From Mycolicibacterium malmesburyense (GTDB lineage: Bacteria; Actinomycetota; Actinomycetes; Mycobacteriales; Mycobacteriaceae), in the NCBI RefSeq assembly GCF_001050015.1, contig NZ_CVTB01000155.1:8274-72273 (forward strand): a DNA stretch of 64,000 nt, written 5' to 3'. Shown one piece after another: positions 17,765-25,670 of this stretch. Made by a program: the position numbers and the translations under genes. The first letter of the stretch is position 1; every line of letters begins with the position of its first letter. The notes under the pieces are model-generated. The model was given only the letters and a program-made list of their open reading frames with translations. It ran no database searches and was not told the origin of the DNA.

Positions 17765-18772
17765 TCACGCGTCAACCAGTCCGAACCGCCGATACGCCGC
17801 GTCGATCTGCGCTCTCGCCTCCGCCGGCAGGTGCGCCTGCGGCGGCCGGGAATGCGGATGATCCCCGATCGGCAGCCCGAGCACCGACGCCGCGTACTTG
17901 AACGCTCCGCCCCAGTGGGTGAAGTAGTCGGGCCGACCCGGATAGCTGGTGAACCAGGAACCCATGTCGAGGTCGAACTGGTCGAGCCCGGACTCGCGCG
18001 CGTGGTCCATCGCCTCGACGAGTTTGTCGTTGACGATGAGATCCCAGTACTCGCTGAACACGCGCCGCTCCGCGGTTTCGAACAAATAGCCCGCGGTGCC
18101 CAGTTGCGCGGGACAGACGATGCCGTCACGCAGCCATCCGGCGCGGTAGACCATCTTGTCGCACTCCCACACCGCAAGCCCCGGCGCCAACTCGTGCAGC
18201 ATCCTGCTGGCCATCGGACGGAACGCGCCCTCCTTCGTCGCGCAGACGGCCGAAATCTCGTTATAGATCGCGGCGCTTTCGGCGGGCGTCAACACGTAAC
18301 CCGACGACGGGGAGTTGAACATCCCGAGCGCGATGTCGGTGCGATCGGCGATGTAGCGGAAGAAGTTCAGCACGCCCTGGCCGCCGTGCGCCTCCATCAT
18401 CGGGGTCTGGATGTAGACGATGTCGGCGCCGGCCTCCTGCGCGTGGCGCGTGAGCTCGAGGCAGTCCTTGGCCGCGGTCGCCGCGGTGCACGCCTGCACG
18501 ACGACGTCGGGGTTGGCCGCGCGGCCCTCCTCGATCGCCAGCTCCAGCAACCGCTTTCGCTCGTCGATCGTCAGGGCCCAGAACTCGGCGATGCCGCTCG
18601 TGCACCACAGCAGTGGGTGGTTCAGCGTGCCGACGCAGTGCCGGACCAGCGTTCGGTAGGCATCCCAGTCGATGTCGTCGCCGTCCACGCCGCAGAACGG
18701 TGTGTAGAGCGAATCACCGATCCCGCGCAGATGATTGCGAGCCCACTCCCGGGCGTCCTTCGCCGAAGCCAC
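17765..18772 (-). CDS. DapA-family (dihydrodipicolinate synthase-like) aldolase/lyase
   Basis: 335 residues of the class I aldolase TIM-barrel family that includes DapA, N-acetylneuraminate lyase and hydratase-aldolases of aromatic degradation. The Schiff-base Lys is Lys180 in VCATKEGAF, and the pyruvate-contact Tyr is likely in the preceding YIQTPMME strand. With no lysine-biosynthesis neighbours, and with amidohydrolases and beta-oxidation genes next door, a retro-aldol step releasing pyruvate or a short aldehyde is more likely than dihydrodipicolinate synthesis. It lies 33 nt downstream of the SDR gene at 18806 and shares its promoter. Confidence 0.82.
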   Translation of the reverse strand: MASAKDAREWARNHLRGIGDSLYTPFCGVDGDDIDWDAYRTLVRHCVGTLNHPLLWCTSGIAEFWALTIDERKRLLELAIEEGRAANPDVVVQACTAATAAKDCLELTRHAQEAGADIVYIQTPMMEAHGGQGVLNFFRYIADRTDIALGMFNSPSSGYVLTPAESAAIYNEISAVCATKEGAFRPMASRMLHELAPGLAVWECDKMVYRAGWLRDGIVCPAQLGTAGYLFETAERRVFSEYWDLIVNDKLVEAMDHARESGLDQFDLDMGSWFTSYPGRPDYFTHWGGAFKYAASVLGLPIGDHPHSRPPQAHLPAEARAQIDAAYRRFGLVDA

Positions 18773-18805
18773 GGTGACCTCCTCAGCCGATTTTGCCGAT
18801 GAGGC

Positions 18806-19603
18806 TCAGGTGAAGTCTGAGCCCCCGTCGACGTTGACGTTGGCGCCGGTCATGTACGAGTTCCGGCGAGACGCGAGAAATGCGACCACAGGGGCGATTT
18901 CGTCGGGCAGACCCGCGCGCGGCAGATGTGCCGGATGACCGAAATGCTCGTCGATCGCGGCCATCAGCGCGTACGGGTCGTTACCGTCGACACCCACCGA
19001 CTCGGCCCAGCCGATCAGCGCTTCCGATGCGATGCTGCCCGGGGACACCACGTTGACCATGATCTCGTCCTTGGCCAACAACAGCGAGAGGTTCTTGGAG
19101 ATGCTCGTCAGCGCGGCCTTGGCGGCGGTGTAGGCCGGCAGGATGACGCTCTGGCGCTGTGTCGAATGCGCGGAGAAGTTGACGATGCGCGCCCATTCGG
19201 CCGCCCGCAACAACGGCAGCGCCGAGCGCACGCAGTGCACCATGCCCATCACGCCGCCGTCGAACGCGATGCGCCACTGCTCGTCGGTCAGGTCCTCGAA
19301 CGTTCCGACGGCGTCCGGTCCGACGGCGTTGATCAGGATGTTGAGTTGACCGTTCCACCGCTGGGCGATTTCGTCGAAGGCTCGTTGCACCTGGCCGGCG
19401 TCGGTGGTGTCGGCCGTCAGGGCGAGCGTGTCGGGACTGCCCATCTCGGCGAGCGCGGTCGCCGCGTCCTCGAGAACATCGGGCGTCCGCCCCATGACGG
19501 CGATCCTGGCGCCGTCCTCGGCCAGACACCGCGCCGTCGCCAAACCCATTCCGCGCCCGCCGCCGACCACGACGGCGGTGGCGTCCTTCAGCCCGAGGTC
19601 CAT
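18806..19603 (-). CDS. Short-chain dehydrogenase/reductase
   Basis: 265 residues, classical SDR: VVVGGGRGMGLATA for the cofactor, INAVG in place of NNAG, Ser in NFSAHST, catalytic YTAAK, and the C-terminal NVDGGSDFT end. It oxidises or reduces a hydroxy/keto group with NAD(P). It is divergent from the TetR gene at 19839, with an ACTGTA-type inverted repeat at 19640 between them, 37 nt upstream of this start; TATAGT on the minus strand could be its -10. It leads a two-gene operon with the DapA-family aldolase. Confidence 0.87.
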   Translation of the reverse strand: MDLGLKDATAVVVGGGRGMGLATARCLAEDGARIAVMGRTPDVLEDAATALAEMGSPDTLALTADTTDAGQVQRAFDEIAQRWNGQLNILINAVGPDAVGTFEDLTDEQWRIAFDGGVMGMVHCVRSALPLLRAAEWARIVNFSAHSTQRQSVILPAYTAAKAALTSISKNLSLLLAKDEIMVNVVSPGSIASEALIGWAESVGVDGNDPYALMAAIDEHFGHPAHLPRAGLPDEIAPVVAFLASRRNSYMTGANVNVDGGSDFT

Positions 19604-19639
19604 ACGGCCTTTCGCTCACCCGATTGCGTAGAAAAGCTT

Positions 19640-19656
19640 ACTATAGGACTTACAGT
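19640..19656. promoter_or_regulatory. ACTGTA-type inverted repeat between SDR and TetR genes
   Basis: ACTATAG-GAC-TTACAGT: the right half is identical to the perfect site at 5799 and the left half matches at 5 of 7. It lies in the divergent promoter of the SDR and the TetR regulator, where an autoregulatory operator is expected. It includes TATAGT (minus) and TACAGT (plus) -10-like hexamers. Confidence 0.55.
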
Positions 19657-19838
19657 AGAACAGCGGAATGACCGTGGAGGCCGGCGGCGCAGTGGCTCCC
19701 GGTATGGTCGACGGTAACGGCTGGGCCGCGACACACCTGCATTGGCGCAGATCAGAGGCGGCTGACGGTACATTCGAGTCCACCACCCCGCAGTTCGGGG
19801 GGCTGCGCGCGCGGCTTATTTCGATGGAGGTGCCCTAC

Positions 19839-20582
19839 GTGGCGAGGCAGGCGACCGCGGAGAAGCGTCAACGACGCGAGCGCGGATCCATCAACCCCGA
19901 CGACATCATCAAGGGCGCTTTCGAACTCGCCGAAGAGGTGGGCATCGACAACCTGTCGATGCCCCTGCTCGGTAAGCACCTCGGCGTCGGCGTGACGAGC
20001 ATCTACTGGTACTTCCGCAAGAAGGACGATCTGCTCAACGCGATGACCGACCGCGCTCTGCGCCAGTACGTTTTCGCCACTCCCTATGTGGAGGCCAAGG
20101 ACTGGCGCGAGACACTGCGCAACCACGCGCGCACGATGCGAAAGACGTTCATGGGCAACCCGATTCTGTGCGACCTGATTTTGATCCGGTCGGCGCTCAG
20201 CCCGCGGGTGGCCAAGCTGGGTGTGCAGGAGGTCGAGAAAGCAATCGCGAGCCTGGTCGAGGCGGGCCTGTCCCCCGAGGATGCGTTCGACACCTACTCC
20301 GCGGTATCGGTGCATGTCCGGGGATCGGTTGTGCTGCATCGTCTTCGGGAGAAGAACCGCGCCGTCAACGAGGGTCCGAGCGACCTCGAGGAGTCGATGA
20401 GCATCGACGCCGACAGCACGCCGCTGCTGGCACTGGTCACCGAGAAGGGCCACCACATCGGCGCGGCCGACGACAACAACTTCGAGTTCGGCCTCGAGTG
20501 CCTCCTGGACCGCGCGGGCAGGCTGATCGAGGAAAACAAGGCGAAGTCGACGAAGAAATCCTCGGCGGCGCGTAAGCGGTAG
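19839..20582 (+). CDS. TetR-family regulator, likely controller of the catabolic block
   Basis: 247 residues. The N-terminal helix-turn-helix is typical of TetR: SMPLLGKHLGVGVTSIYWYFRKKDDLLNAM. The C-terminal ligand domain is unassigned. I chose GTG at 19839 because GGAGGT stands 6 nt before it; an ATG at 19824 would give 252 residues and an ATG at 19668, which lies only 12 nt after the operator-like repeat, would give 304. The long form would add a 57-residue tail unlike TetR proteins. Being divergent from the SDR and next to one of four similar inverted repeats, it is the best candidate for the regulator that binds them, probably releasing on a CoA thioester or acid of the pathway. Confidence 0.85.
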   Translation: MARQATAEKRQRRERGSINPDDIIKGAFELAEEVGIDNLSMPLLGKHLGVGVTSIYWYFRKKDDLLNAMTDRALRQYVFATPYVEAKDWRETLRNHARTMRKTFMGNPILCDLILIRSALSPRVAKLGVQEVEKAIASLVEAGLSPEDAFDTYSAVSVHVRGSVVLHRLREKNRAVNEGPSDLEESMSIDADSTPLLALVTEKGHHIGAADDNNFEFGLECLLDRAGRLIEENKAKSTKKSSAARKR

Positions 20583-20589
20583 CCGCCGT

Positions 20590-21063
20590 TCAGGCCGCGA
20601 CCAGCGCGACGCACAGCGCGATCAGGGCGACCGTCTGCACCCCGACGCGGGCGTCGATGACCGACTCCCAACGGGTTTGGAGTCGACGGGCGTCGGCCGG
20701 TACCTCCCCCGCCACCGCGGCGGCGGTGAGCACCGCGTTCACCGGCTTGCTGATCCGCGTATAGACCACCAGGAACCCGACCAGGGCGAGGGTGGCCACC
20801 GCCGCGGCAGCGGCGCTCACCCAGCGACCGCTCGCGGCTGCGAGGATCGCCGTCGCCAGGGCGCTGACCAGGCCGACCGCGCCGATCACCGAGAAGCGAC
20901 GGTCGGCGATCCGATGGATGTGGCCGAGGGACTGGGTCAAGGTCCGGTCGTCGACCGCCGCAACGGCGGGGCGCAGCACGATGGCGCCGAAGACATCGGT
21001 TCCGTAGACGACGGCATTCGTCAAAATCGCTATGCCGGCGAGGATTTCGATCACCGTGATCAT
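20590..21063 (-). CDS. Small integral membrane protein (DUF1772/DUF2269-like)
   Basis: 157 residues with about four hydrophobic segments: the N-terminal VIEILAGIAILTNAVVYG, a central FSVIGAVGLVSALATAILA, AAAAVATLALVGFLVVYT and the C-terminal VALIALCVALVAA. The pattern and the His-rich SLGHIHRIADRR loop resemble small DUF1772-like membrane proteins; function is not known. The ATG at 21063 overlaps the TetR stop as ATGA, so regulator and membrane protein are cotranscribed and coupled. It ends 7 nt from the end of the TetR gene at 19839, tail to tail. Confidence 0.75.
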   Translation of the reverse strand: MITVIEILAGIAILTNAVVYGTDVFGAIVLRPAVAAVDDRTLTQSLGHIHRIADRRFSVIGAVGLVSALATAILAAASGRWVSAAAAAVATLALVGFLVVYTRISKPVNAVLTAAAVAGEVPADARRLQTRWESVIDARVGVQTVALIALCVALVAA

Positions 21064-21605
21064 CGGGCGCTCTCCTCTCGGGTGAGCATTCGGTGGGCCA
21101 GCTCGAGCCGGTCCTGGACCTGTCCGGGTCGCAGGCGCCCGGCGGCCTGCAACGTCGCCAGGCCGTGCAGTAGCGACCACGCGACCTCGGCCCGGGTGCC
21201 GTCTACGTCCGGGAAGACGCCGTGGACGGCGGCGAACGCCCGCCGAAGCGGTTCGGGGGTGTCATCGGCCGCGAACGCCAACCCGGAGGGCATCGAGAAC
21301 ATCGCCTCGTAGAGCTCGGGGTGTGCTGTGGCGAAGCCCAGGTAGGTGCGCATGCGCGCCATGGGATCGGCGTCGACGGCCTCGAGCTCCGCGGCGAGCT
21401 CGTCGAAACCGCTGAGCGCCACCGCATCGACCAAGGCCTGCCGGTTAGCGAAGGCCGAGTAGAGGACCGGCTGGCTGACGCCGAGCGCTGCGGCGAGGCG
21501 GCGCATCGTGACGGCGGCCCAGCCGTCGGACTCCGCGAGCTCGCGGGCCGTGCGGACGACCTGGTCGCGTCGAAACTCCAGGTCGGGAGCGGGACGTGGA
21601 GACAT
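21060..21605 (-). CDS. TetR-family regulator
   Basis: 181 residues with an N-terminal TetR helix-turn-helix (TMRRLAAALGVSQPVLYSAFANRQALVDAV, residues about 32-60) and a short C-terminal domain of the TetR_C_33-like type. The start at 21605 lies 6 nt from a 34-bp near-perfect palindrome (21611-21644) shared with the divergent DUF4267-like gene, so it very probably represses itself and that gene. It is translationally coupled to the membrane protein gene downstream. The three genes form a self-contained unit that looks independent of the neighbouring catabolic operons. Confidence 0.87.
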   Translation of the reverse strand: MSPRPAPDLEFRRDQVVRTARELAESDGWAAVTMRRLAAALGVSQPVLYSAFANRQALVDAVALSGFDELAAELEAVDADPMARMRTYLGFATAHPELYEAMFSMPSGLAFAADDTPEPLRRAFAAVHGVFPDVDGTRAEVAWSLLHGLATLQAAGRLRPGQVQDRLELAHRMLTREESAR

Positions 21606-21610
21606 GAGCG

Positions 21611-21644
21611 TAGTCTAGCATTGTTATATAACATTGCTAGACTA
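21611..21644. promoter_or_regulatory. 34-bp near-perfect palindrome, TetR operator
   Basis: Outer arms TAGTCTAGCA/GCTAGACTA and inner TGTTATATAACA; 32 of 34 positions are symmetric. It fills the 71-bp gap between the TetR gene (21605, minus) and the membrane-protein gene (21677, plus). Confidence 0.75.
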
Positions 21645-21676
21645 CAGCTGCACCTCGATCAGAAAGCCGGTTCGTC

Positions 21677-22048
21677 ATGCAATTCGTCGCACTCGCCGCA
21701 GCCCTCGTCGGCGCCATCGCGATCGTCGGGATCGGCGTGCGCTTCCTGCTACAACCACGGCAGGCCACGCTCGCCTTCGGCATCGCGCCGGACAACGTCC
21801 GCGGGCTCACCGCGATCAAAGGGGTCCGCGACATCACGTCGGGGCTGGTGCCGCTCGTGGTCTGGGCGGCCGCCGGCACCGGGCCCCTCGGCTGGGCGTT
21901 GATCGCCGCGTCTCTGACCCCGATCGGGGACGCCGTGATCGTGCTCGCCAACGGCGGCAAACTCTCGGCCGCGCTGGGCGTTCACGGGCTCACCGCGGCG
22001 CTGTTGATCGCCGCGGGTCTCGTTTTGGCGCTTGGAATCTCGGCGTAG
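21677..22048 (+). CDS. DUF4267-like small membrane protein
   Basis: 123 residues, almost wholly hydrophobic with four predicted membrane segments: LAAALVGAIAIVGIGVRFLL, GLVPLVVWAAAGTGPLG, WALIAASLTPIGDAVIVLA and GLTAALLIAAGLVLALG. The motif GLTAIKGVRDITSGLVPL is characteristic of DUF4267 proteins, whose function is unknown. It is divergent from the TetR gene at 21060 across the 34-bp palindrome and is likely derepressed together with the DUF1772-like protein, perhaps in response to a lipophilic compound. Convergent with the thiolase gene that follows. Confidence 0.78.
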   Translation: MQFVALAAALVGAIAIVGIGVRFLLQPRQATLAFGIAPDNVRGLTAIKGVRDITSGLVPLVVWAAAGTGPLGWALIAASLTPIGDAVIVLANGGKLSAALGVHGLTAALLIAAGLVLALGISA

Positions 22049-22059
22049 ACGCCGCCGGG

Positions 22060-23235
22060 CTAGACCTCGACGACGACCGCGCCGCCTTGGCCGCCGCCGG
22101 CGCACATCGCGGCGACACCGATGCCGCCGCCGCGCCGCTGCAGCTCGTAGACCAGCGTGGTGACCATCCTGGCGCCCGATGCGGCGATGGGATGGCCGAG
22201 GCTGCAACCACTTCCGGAGAAGTTCACCAGCTCCTCATCGATGCCGTACTCGCGGCACGCCGCGATCGGCACCGACGCGAACGCCTCGTTGATCTCCCAC
22301 AGCGCGACGTCGGACGGCTTGAGGCCGGCACGGTCGAGCACCTTGCCGATCACCTTCACCGCGCCGAGTCCGCAGTCGCGCGGGGGCACACCCGCCGCGG
22401 CCCACGCCTTCACGGTGGCCAGCCTGGTCAGGTTGTTGGCGTCGGCGTAGTCGCTGTCGACGAGCGCCACCGCGGCCGCCGCGTCATTGGTGCCACTGCT
22501 GTTGCCCGCGGTGATCGAGAAGCCCTCGATCTCGGGGTGTAGCGGTTTGAGGCCGGCCAGCTTCTCGGCGGTGGTGTCGCGGCGCGGATGCTCGTCGACG
22601 CTGAACTCGACGACCGAGCCGTCGAACTGCTGCACCTTCAGCGGCACGATCTCGTCGAGGAACTTGCCTGCGTCGATCGCGGCGATCGCGCGCTGATGCG
22701 ACCGCGCCGCCCACGCGTCCATCTCCTCGCGGGTGATGCCGACGGACTGGGCGGTGTTCCACCCGACGGTGATCGACATGTCGCGCGTCGGCGCATCCGG
22801 CGTCTCGACGTGGGTGGGCGGCATCCACTTCTCTTCGAACTTCAGCTCGGGTCCGGGGATGCGCCAGTTGACCAGCGGCGTCATCGACAGCGACTGCACA
22901 CCACCGGCGATCAACGCACGCTCCATGCCGGAGCCGATCTGCGCCGACGCGTTGCCGATCGCGGTGAGGCTGCCCGCGCAGTGCCGGTTCACCGACTGGC
23001 CCGGAACGTCGGGCAGCCCGCAGGCGTCCGCCGCGTAGCGCGCCAAATCGCCTCCGCCGTAATTGGATTCGGCGAAGATCAGGTCGTCGATGTCGTTGGG
23101 GTCGATCCCCGAGCGGCGGATCACCTCGGGCAGGACGGTGGTGATCAGCGTCTCGGGCGGCGTGTTGACCAGCGTGCCCTTGAAGGATCGGCCGATCGCG
23201 GTCCTGACGGCGCCGACGATGACGGGTGTTCCCAT
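22060..23235 (-). CDS. Thiolase (acetyl-CoA C-acyltransferase)
   Basis: 391 residues, the standard thiolase length. All three catalytic signatures are present: Cys86 in NRHCAGS, NEAF with GHPIAASGARM near residue 345, and CAGGGQGGAV near the C-terminus. It should cleave a 3-ketoacyl-CoA to acetyl- or propionyl-CoA and a shortened acyl-CoA. The ATG at 23235 is 64 nt from the end of the crotonase gene upstream; that gap has a TACAGT -10-like hexamer and a palindrome, so an extra promoter is possible. Last gene of the minus-strand operon that begins at 25602. Confidence 0.92.
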   Translation of the reverse strand: MGTPVIVGAVRTAIGRSFKGTLVNTPPETLITTVLPEVIRRSGIDPNDIDDLIFAESNYGGGDLARYAADACGLPDVPGQSVNRHCAGSLTAIGNASAQIGSGMERALIAGGVQSLSMTPLVNWRIPGPELKFEEKWMPPTHVETPDAPTRDMSITVGWNTAQSVGITREEMDAWAARSHQRAIAAIDAGKFLDEIVPLKVQQFDGSVVEFSVDEHPRRDTTAEKLAGLKPLHPEIEGFSITAGNSSGTNDAAAAVALVDSDYADANNLTRLATVKAWAAAGVPPRDCGLGAVKVIGKVLDRAGLKPSDVALWEINEAFASVPIAACREYGIDEELVNFSGSGCSLGHPIAASGARMVTTLVYELQRRGGGIGVAAMCAGGGQGGAVVVEV

Positions 23236-23285
23236 GTTTCTACCTCGGATTTCGACGTTAACGACTTTACAAAACTAGCAGATAC

Positions 23286-23302
23286 TGTAGCGGACGACGC
23301 TA
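23286..23302. promoter_or_regulatory. 17-bp palindrome in the crotonase-thiolase gap
   Basis: GTAGCG-GACGA-CGCTAC is a perfect inverted repeat that overlaps the crotonase stop codon and the ATACTGTA sequence also seen at the other promoters. It may be a regulatory site or a weak hairpin ahead of the thiolase gene. Confidence 0.3.
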
Positions 23303-24172
23303 CTCGGGTTCGGGCACGTGGAAATGCTCGTCACGCAGCCGGAACGCCTCCTTGGTGCCGTGCTGCGCGCGGGTCTTGACGAAGTTGAACTCACCCTCCG
23401 CGAACTGCAGGTTCGTCCCGTACGCGTGGAACAGGTAGCTCGCCACTTCCTCGCCCTGATAGGCCTGGCTCTGCTCGACGAGGCGGAACGCCTCCTTGGC
23501 GATCACCACGCCGTCGGCGGGCATCTTCGCGACCTTCTCGGCCCAATACCGGGCCCGCTTGGTCACCGTGTCGGCCTCACAGGTCTCGGTGAAGACGCCG
23601 AGGTGTTCGACCGCGCCGGCCTCGACGATGTCGCCGGTCAGCAACAGCCGACGGGCCAGCACCGGACCCAGCCGGTGGAAGAACATGTGCAGGCTGCCCA
23701 GCGCCGGGCCGAGAAACCGCGTCGCGGGCATGCCGATCCTGGTATCGCGGGCGATGACGGAGATGTCGGTCATCAACGCCATCTCGAAGCCGCCCCCGAG
23801 CGCGTATCCGCTGATCTCCCCCACCGTGACCTTCGGGAACCCCATGAAATTGTGGTAGAAGCCGAAGGACTTGCGGTCCACCGTGAGCCGACGCCGTTGG
23901 CTCGGCCGTCGTTTGGCCTGCGGGGATTCCTTGTCGCCATACCAGCCGTACGCGTTGTTCATATCCGCCCCGGTGCTGAACACCCCCTCTGCGCCGCGCA
24001 GCAGGACGACGGTGATGTCGTCATCCTCGGCCACCTGGTCGAGGTAGCGGCCGACGGTTTCGCGCATCGCCGCGTCGTAGGAGTTGCGCTGCGCGGGGTT
24101 GTTCAGCGTGATGGTCGCGATCCGCTTGTCGCGGTCGGCGTCGAACAGCACGCGGTCATCGGCGGTCGTCAT
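23300..24172 (-). CDS. Enoyl-CoA hydratase/isomerase (crotonase) family protein
   Basis: 290 residues. The oxyanion-hole pieces are FSTGADMNNAYG and ISGYALGGGFEMALMTD; the first hydratase Glu is present (GGFEMA) but the second position reads GMPATRFLG with Ala, so one of the two acid/base residues of a classical hydratase is missing. The segment ADMNNAYGWYGDKESPQ is longer than usual and may line a different acyl pocket. It follows the GntR gene by 9 nt and precedes the thiolase, matching a beta-oxidation role. Hydration, isomerisation or C-C hydrolysis cannot be told apart here. Confidence 0.87.
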   Translation of the reverse strand: MTTADDRVLFDADRDKRIATITLNNPAQRNSYDAAMRETVGRYLDQVAEDDDITVVLLRGAEGVFSTGADMNNAYGWYGDKESPQAKRRPSQRRRLTVDRKSFGFYHNFMGFPKVTVGEISGYALGGGFEMALMTDISVIARDTRIGMPATRFLGPALGSLHMFFHRLGPVLARRLLLTGDIVEAGAVEHLGVFTETCEADTVTKRARYWAEKVAKMPADGVVIAKEAFRLVEQSQAYQGEEVASYLFHAYGTNLQFAEGEFNFVKTRAQHGTKEAFRLRDEHFHVPEPE

Positions 24173-24181
24173 GGCGTGTCC

Positions 24182-24955
24182 TCACTGAACGTCGGAGATG
24201 AGCTTGGCCTCAATGGTCTTGTCCGTCCCGGCCGCGAGCGTGTTGCGCCGGGCGACCGCAAGATGGTCGGCGGCCAGCTTGGCCGCACGAGCCTGGTTGC
24301 CGTCGCGGATCGCGTCGAGCAGGCGTTGGTGATCGCGCAGCGCGGCCCGCATCGTCTTGTCGTTCATCGGATCGGCGCCCGTCTCGTCGCCCCACACCGA
24401 CGACTCGTGCGCCGACCAGATCAGTTCCAGGGAGCCGATCAGCAGGATCATCGGCTCGTTGCCGCAGCGGGAGACGATGGTCTCGTGAAACCGCCGCGCG
24501 TTGGGGACGTACCGCGACGGGTCACCGAAATCGTCGAGCTGTCTTTGTATTTCGTCCTCGAGGTGCGGCACGACCTCGGTCATGCGGTCGGGCCTGGCGG
24601 CGCACATGCTGGCGCAGATCGGTTCGAGGTGCAGTAGCGCTCCGCTGACGTCCGCGGGCGTCGCCGAGCGGGCCTGCAGGACCATGCTGATCATGTGCGC
24701 GGTCCGGTCCGCCGACGGTTGGTGCACGACCGCGCCACCCATGTTGCCCCGCCGCACCGAGATCAGCCCCTCCATCTCCAGGATGTGGATGGCTTCGCGC
24801 AATGCCGGTGGGCTGACGCCGAACTCGGCGAGCAGGCCGTCCTGCGACGGCAGCACATCGCCCTCCTTGAGCCGCCCGGACAGGATGTCGTCGCGCAGTC
24901 TCGCGGCGATGATCTCGGCCACCCGCGGCTGACGAATCCTGTGCGCGCTGGTCAT
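24182..24955 (-). CDS. GntR-family regulator, FadR/FCD subfamily
   Basis: 257 residues: winged helix at 20-85 (ILSGRLKEGDVLPSQDGLL then VSPPALREAIHILEMEGLI) and a helical FCD effector domain with the metal-site-type motif RRFHETIVSRCGN. FCD regulators bind small carboxylates or acyl-CoA and release DNA. It overlaps the hotdog gene by 4 nt, so it is cotranscribed with the genes it probably controls. A palindrome with the core CTTGTACAAG at 25646-25669, in the promoter of its own operon and of the divergent crotonase-ligase operon, fits the short G-T-(N)-A-C operators of this family. Confidence 0.88.
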   Translation of the reverse strand: MTSAHRIRQPRVAEIIAARLRDDILSGRLKEGDVLPSQDGLLAEFGVSPPALREAIHILEMEGLISVRRGNMGGAVVHQPSADRTAHMISMVLQARSATPADVSGALLHLEPICASMCAARPDRMTEVVPHLEDEIQRQLDDFGDPSRYVPNARRFHETIVSRCGNEPMILLIGSLELIWSAHESSVWGDETGADPMNDKTMRAALRDHQRLLDAIRDGNQARAAKLAADHLAVARRNTLAAGTDKTIEAKLISDVQ

Positions 24956-25602
24956 TTCGGGCGGCGCTTCCCGAACTGGAACACCGACAACCGCTCGGGC
25001 GAGGAGGCCGACGTCTGAAACTCACCGGTGCACAACACCTCGTCGCCGAGCAGCAGTCGCGCCGTCGATGTCACGCGCCCGTCGGCCTCCGCACGCGTCA
25101 CGTCGAAGTTCAGCTCCGTCAGGATCGGCGTCGGCCTGCGGAAGGTGACGGTCAGCGAGCGGGTCTTGCCGGTTCGCCCGGTGGCGCAACTGTGGTGCTG
25201 GGTCACGCAGTCGAAGAACACCGCGAGGAAGCCGCCGTTGACCAGTCCCGGTGGGCCTTCGAAAACGACGGGGAACGTAACCCGGCCCGACGCGGAGTCG
25301 GGACCCAGGTCGTCGATGGTGTATTCGGGAAACGCCGGGTTGTATGCGCCGATGTCGAAGGCGTGGTCGAGGTAGACGCGTTGCGACTCGGCGGCATCGG
25401 GTCCGATGCGCGGCGTCGGGTCCGGGGGTGCGGCGGGGGCGAGTTCGCGTTCCCACTGGTCGATCTGGCGCAGCATCCCGTCGACGGTCGGGTGCTCATG
25501 CTCGAGTGACAGCAGCAGGCCGCTCAACCGGCGAAGGGCGCCCGCGGCGGCGACGGTCTGCGCCAGCGGTTGCTCACCGTAGCTCGGCGTGTCCTCTGCC
25601 AT
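24952..25602 (-). CDS. Hotdog-fold thioesterase-like (PaaI type) protein
   Basis: 216 residues. An N-terminal helical extension of about 70 residues precedes a hotdog domain whose core reads GPPGLVNGGFLAVFFDCVTQHHS, the helix that in PaaI-type thioesterases carries the catalytic residues, followed by TRSLTVTFRRPTPI. It probably hydrolyses an acyl-CoA intermediate or serves as a hydratase-like domain. It is the first gene of the minus-strand operon, and its start at 25602 is 44 nt from the GntR-type palindrome. The GntR gene starts within its last codons. Confidence 0.78.
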   Translation of the reverse strand: MAEDTPSYGEQPLAQTVAAAGALRRLSGLLLSLEHEHPTVDGMLRQIDQWERELAPAAPPDPTPRIGPDAAESQRVYLDHAFDIGAYNPAFPEYTIDDLGPDSASGRVTFPVVFEGPPGLVNGGFLAVFFDCVTQHHSCATGRTGKTRSLTVTFRRPTPILTELNFDVTRAEADGRVTSTARLLLGDEVLCTGEFQTSASSPERLSVFQFGKRRPK

Positions 25603-25645
25603 GCGTGGCCTCTCATCGGCGGCGCCGTCATTTCGACCGCTGTCC

Positions 25646-25669
25646 TTGCTAACTTGTACAAGATAGCAA
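25646..25669. promoter_or_regulatory. 24-bp palindrome with CTTGTACAAG core, probable GntR operator
   Basis: TTGCTA and TAGCAA arms flank A-CTTGTACAAG-A; 22 of 24 positions are symmetric. It lies in the divergent promoter between the hotdog gene (25602, minus) and the crotonase gene (25699, plus) and only 1 nt from an ACTGTA-type repeat, so two regulators may act here. Confidence 0.65.
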
Positions 25670-25670
25670 T

